Source: Reticulitermes speratus
Lineage: Eukaryota > Arthropoda > Insecta > Blattodea > Rhinotermitidae
Direction of reading: 5' to 3'
DNA length: 64,000 bases
Assembly (NCBI GenBank): GCA_021186555.1
Contig: JAJKFL010000013.1
Span: 11,401,243 to 11,465,242 of the forward strand
Below the pieces are notes generated by a model, which was not told the origin of the DNA, did not search any database, and worked only from the letters and a program-made list of their open reading frames with translations. The translations under genes were made by a program, and so were the position numbers. Positions within the stretch are counted from its first letter, which is position 1. Each line of letters begins with the position of its first letter. Positions 63,564 through 64,000 of this stretch are shown one piece after another.

Positions 63564-64000
63564 AAACCTGTATATTTGTGTCTCGTCAGCAGATTACACA
63601 ACAGAATCTGATATAAAGATAGACAACAGATCCTTCGAAAACGTGGCTGAAGACGGGGAATATTGGGGTTACTTTATGTCTGTCTCAGAATTGTGCAACA
63701 GCAAATCTCTTGGCTGTCTTGGCATTAATTAATGATAATATCAAGAAAATGCTACAGAGGGCACTGCCATAAATTTACGTCTAGAAACTTGATTTAAGGT
63801 AGGCTATAAATTCATTATGAAGGAATAACTTCAACTTTCAAACGTCAATCAACTGAGGCCCCAGTTACGGAAACGCGATGAATATAGAGCCTCAAAGCAG
63901 AAACAGTTTGACAAACATTCATGCTCTAAGAAGATTACAATTCTCTGTGATATGACACCGTTTGATCTGGTAGATGAGTATCCAAGTTTGTAAGGAACCT

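Larger units (their letters stand above)
50858..64000. other. upstream intron or flank, no confirmed exon
   Basis: The phase of exon 1 requires at least one more upstream exon, but no complete Kazal or NtA-type exon is visible here. A possible relic Kazal exon is at 51568-51609. The remainder holds SINEs, a LINE 3' fragment (52825-53175), hammerhead foldbacks (56532-57720 and 58255-58990), a 36-bp minisatellite and unassigned sequence (59000-59950, 60300-61880, 62300-63290). Confidence 0.55.

Overview
The window is animal nuclear DNA and reads as an insect genome. It has small exons in multi-kilobase introns, GT-AG splice sites, and dense tRNA-derived SINEs, LINE 3' fragments, mariner-type transposons and foldback elements. 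The repeat-rich long introns suggest a cockroach- or termite-like (blattodean) genome, but that placement is inference.

One protein-coding gene is supported. It runs on the minus strand across positions 50857 to 1124 and is incomplete at both ends. Thirteen exons (2,541 coding bases, 847 codons) have canonical GT-AG borders and phases that fit from one exon to the next. In transcript order they encode seven Kazal/follistatin-like domains, the fifth split over two exons. A lustrin-like cysteine module and a short CCPDG-type module follow, then two laminin-type EGF repeats and one more Kazal domain. Kazal tandem, laminin EGF pair and a further Kazal domain is the core layout of agrin, a secreted heparan sulfate proteoglycan of basement membranes and synapses. 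The N-terminal region lies beyond 64000, and the downstream part (expected SEA, EGF and laminin G domains) lies below position 1.

The rest is intron and upstream sequence filled by mobile elements. Three tRNA-derived SINE families are present, several copies with clear target-site duplications. LINE 3' fragments lie almost all on the + strand, antisense to the gene. An apparently intact mariner sits at 18589-19921. Further elements include a deleted DDE transposon at 45792-46347 and several minisatellites.

The most notable system is a set of long inverted-repeat (foldback) elements. Most carry hammerhead-ribozyme motifs (CUGANGA, stem II, GAAAC, ACAUGU-like stem III) in both arms. Four of them show the same anatomy: inverted arms, an unpaired tail of 32-35 nt on the right side only, then a 10-14 bp target-site duplication. 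A fifth, nested element has the same duplication but an expanded tail. This matches what is known of Penelope-like retroelements (hammerheads in their terminal repeats, a tail extension of about 34 bp, variable target duplications). These copies are short and encode no reverse transcriptase, so they look like non-autonomous derivatives.

Base composition also changes: about the first 14.7 kb, holding the 3' exons, is strongly CpG-poor and rather repeat-poor, while the remainder is CpG-rich and repeat-dense. The switch falls inside the intron that splits the fifth Kazal domain.
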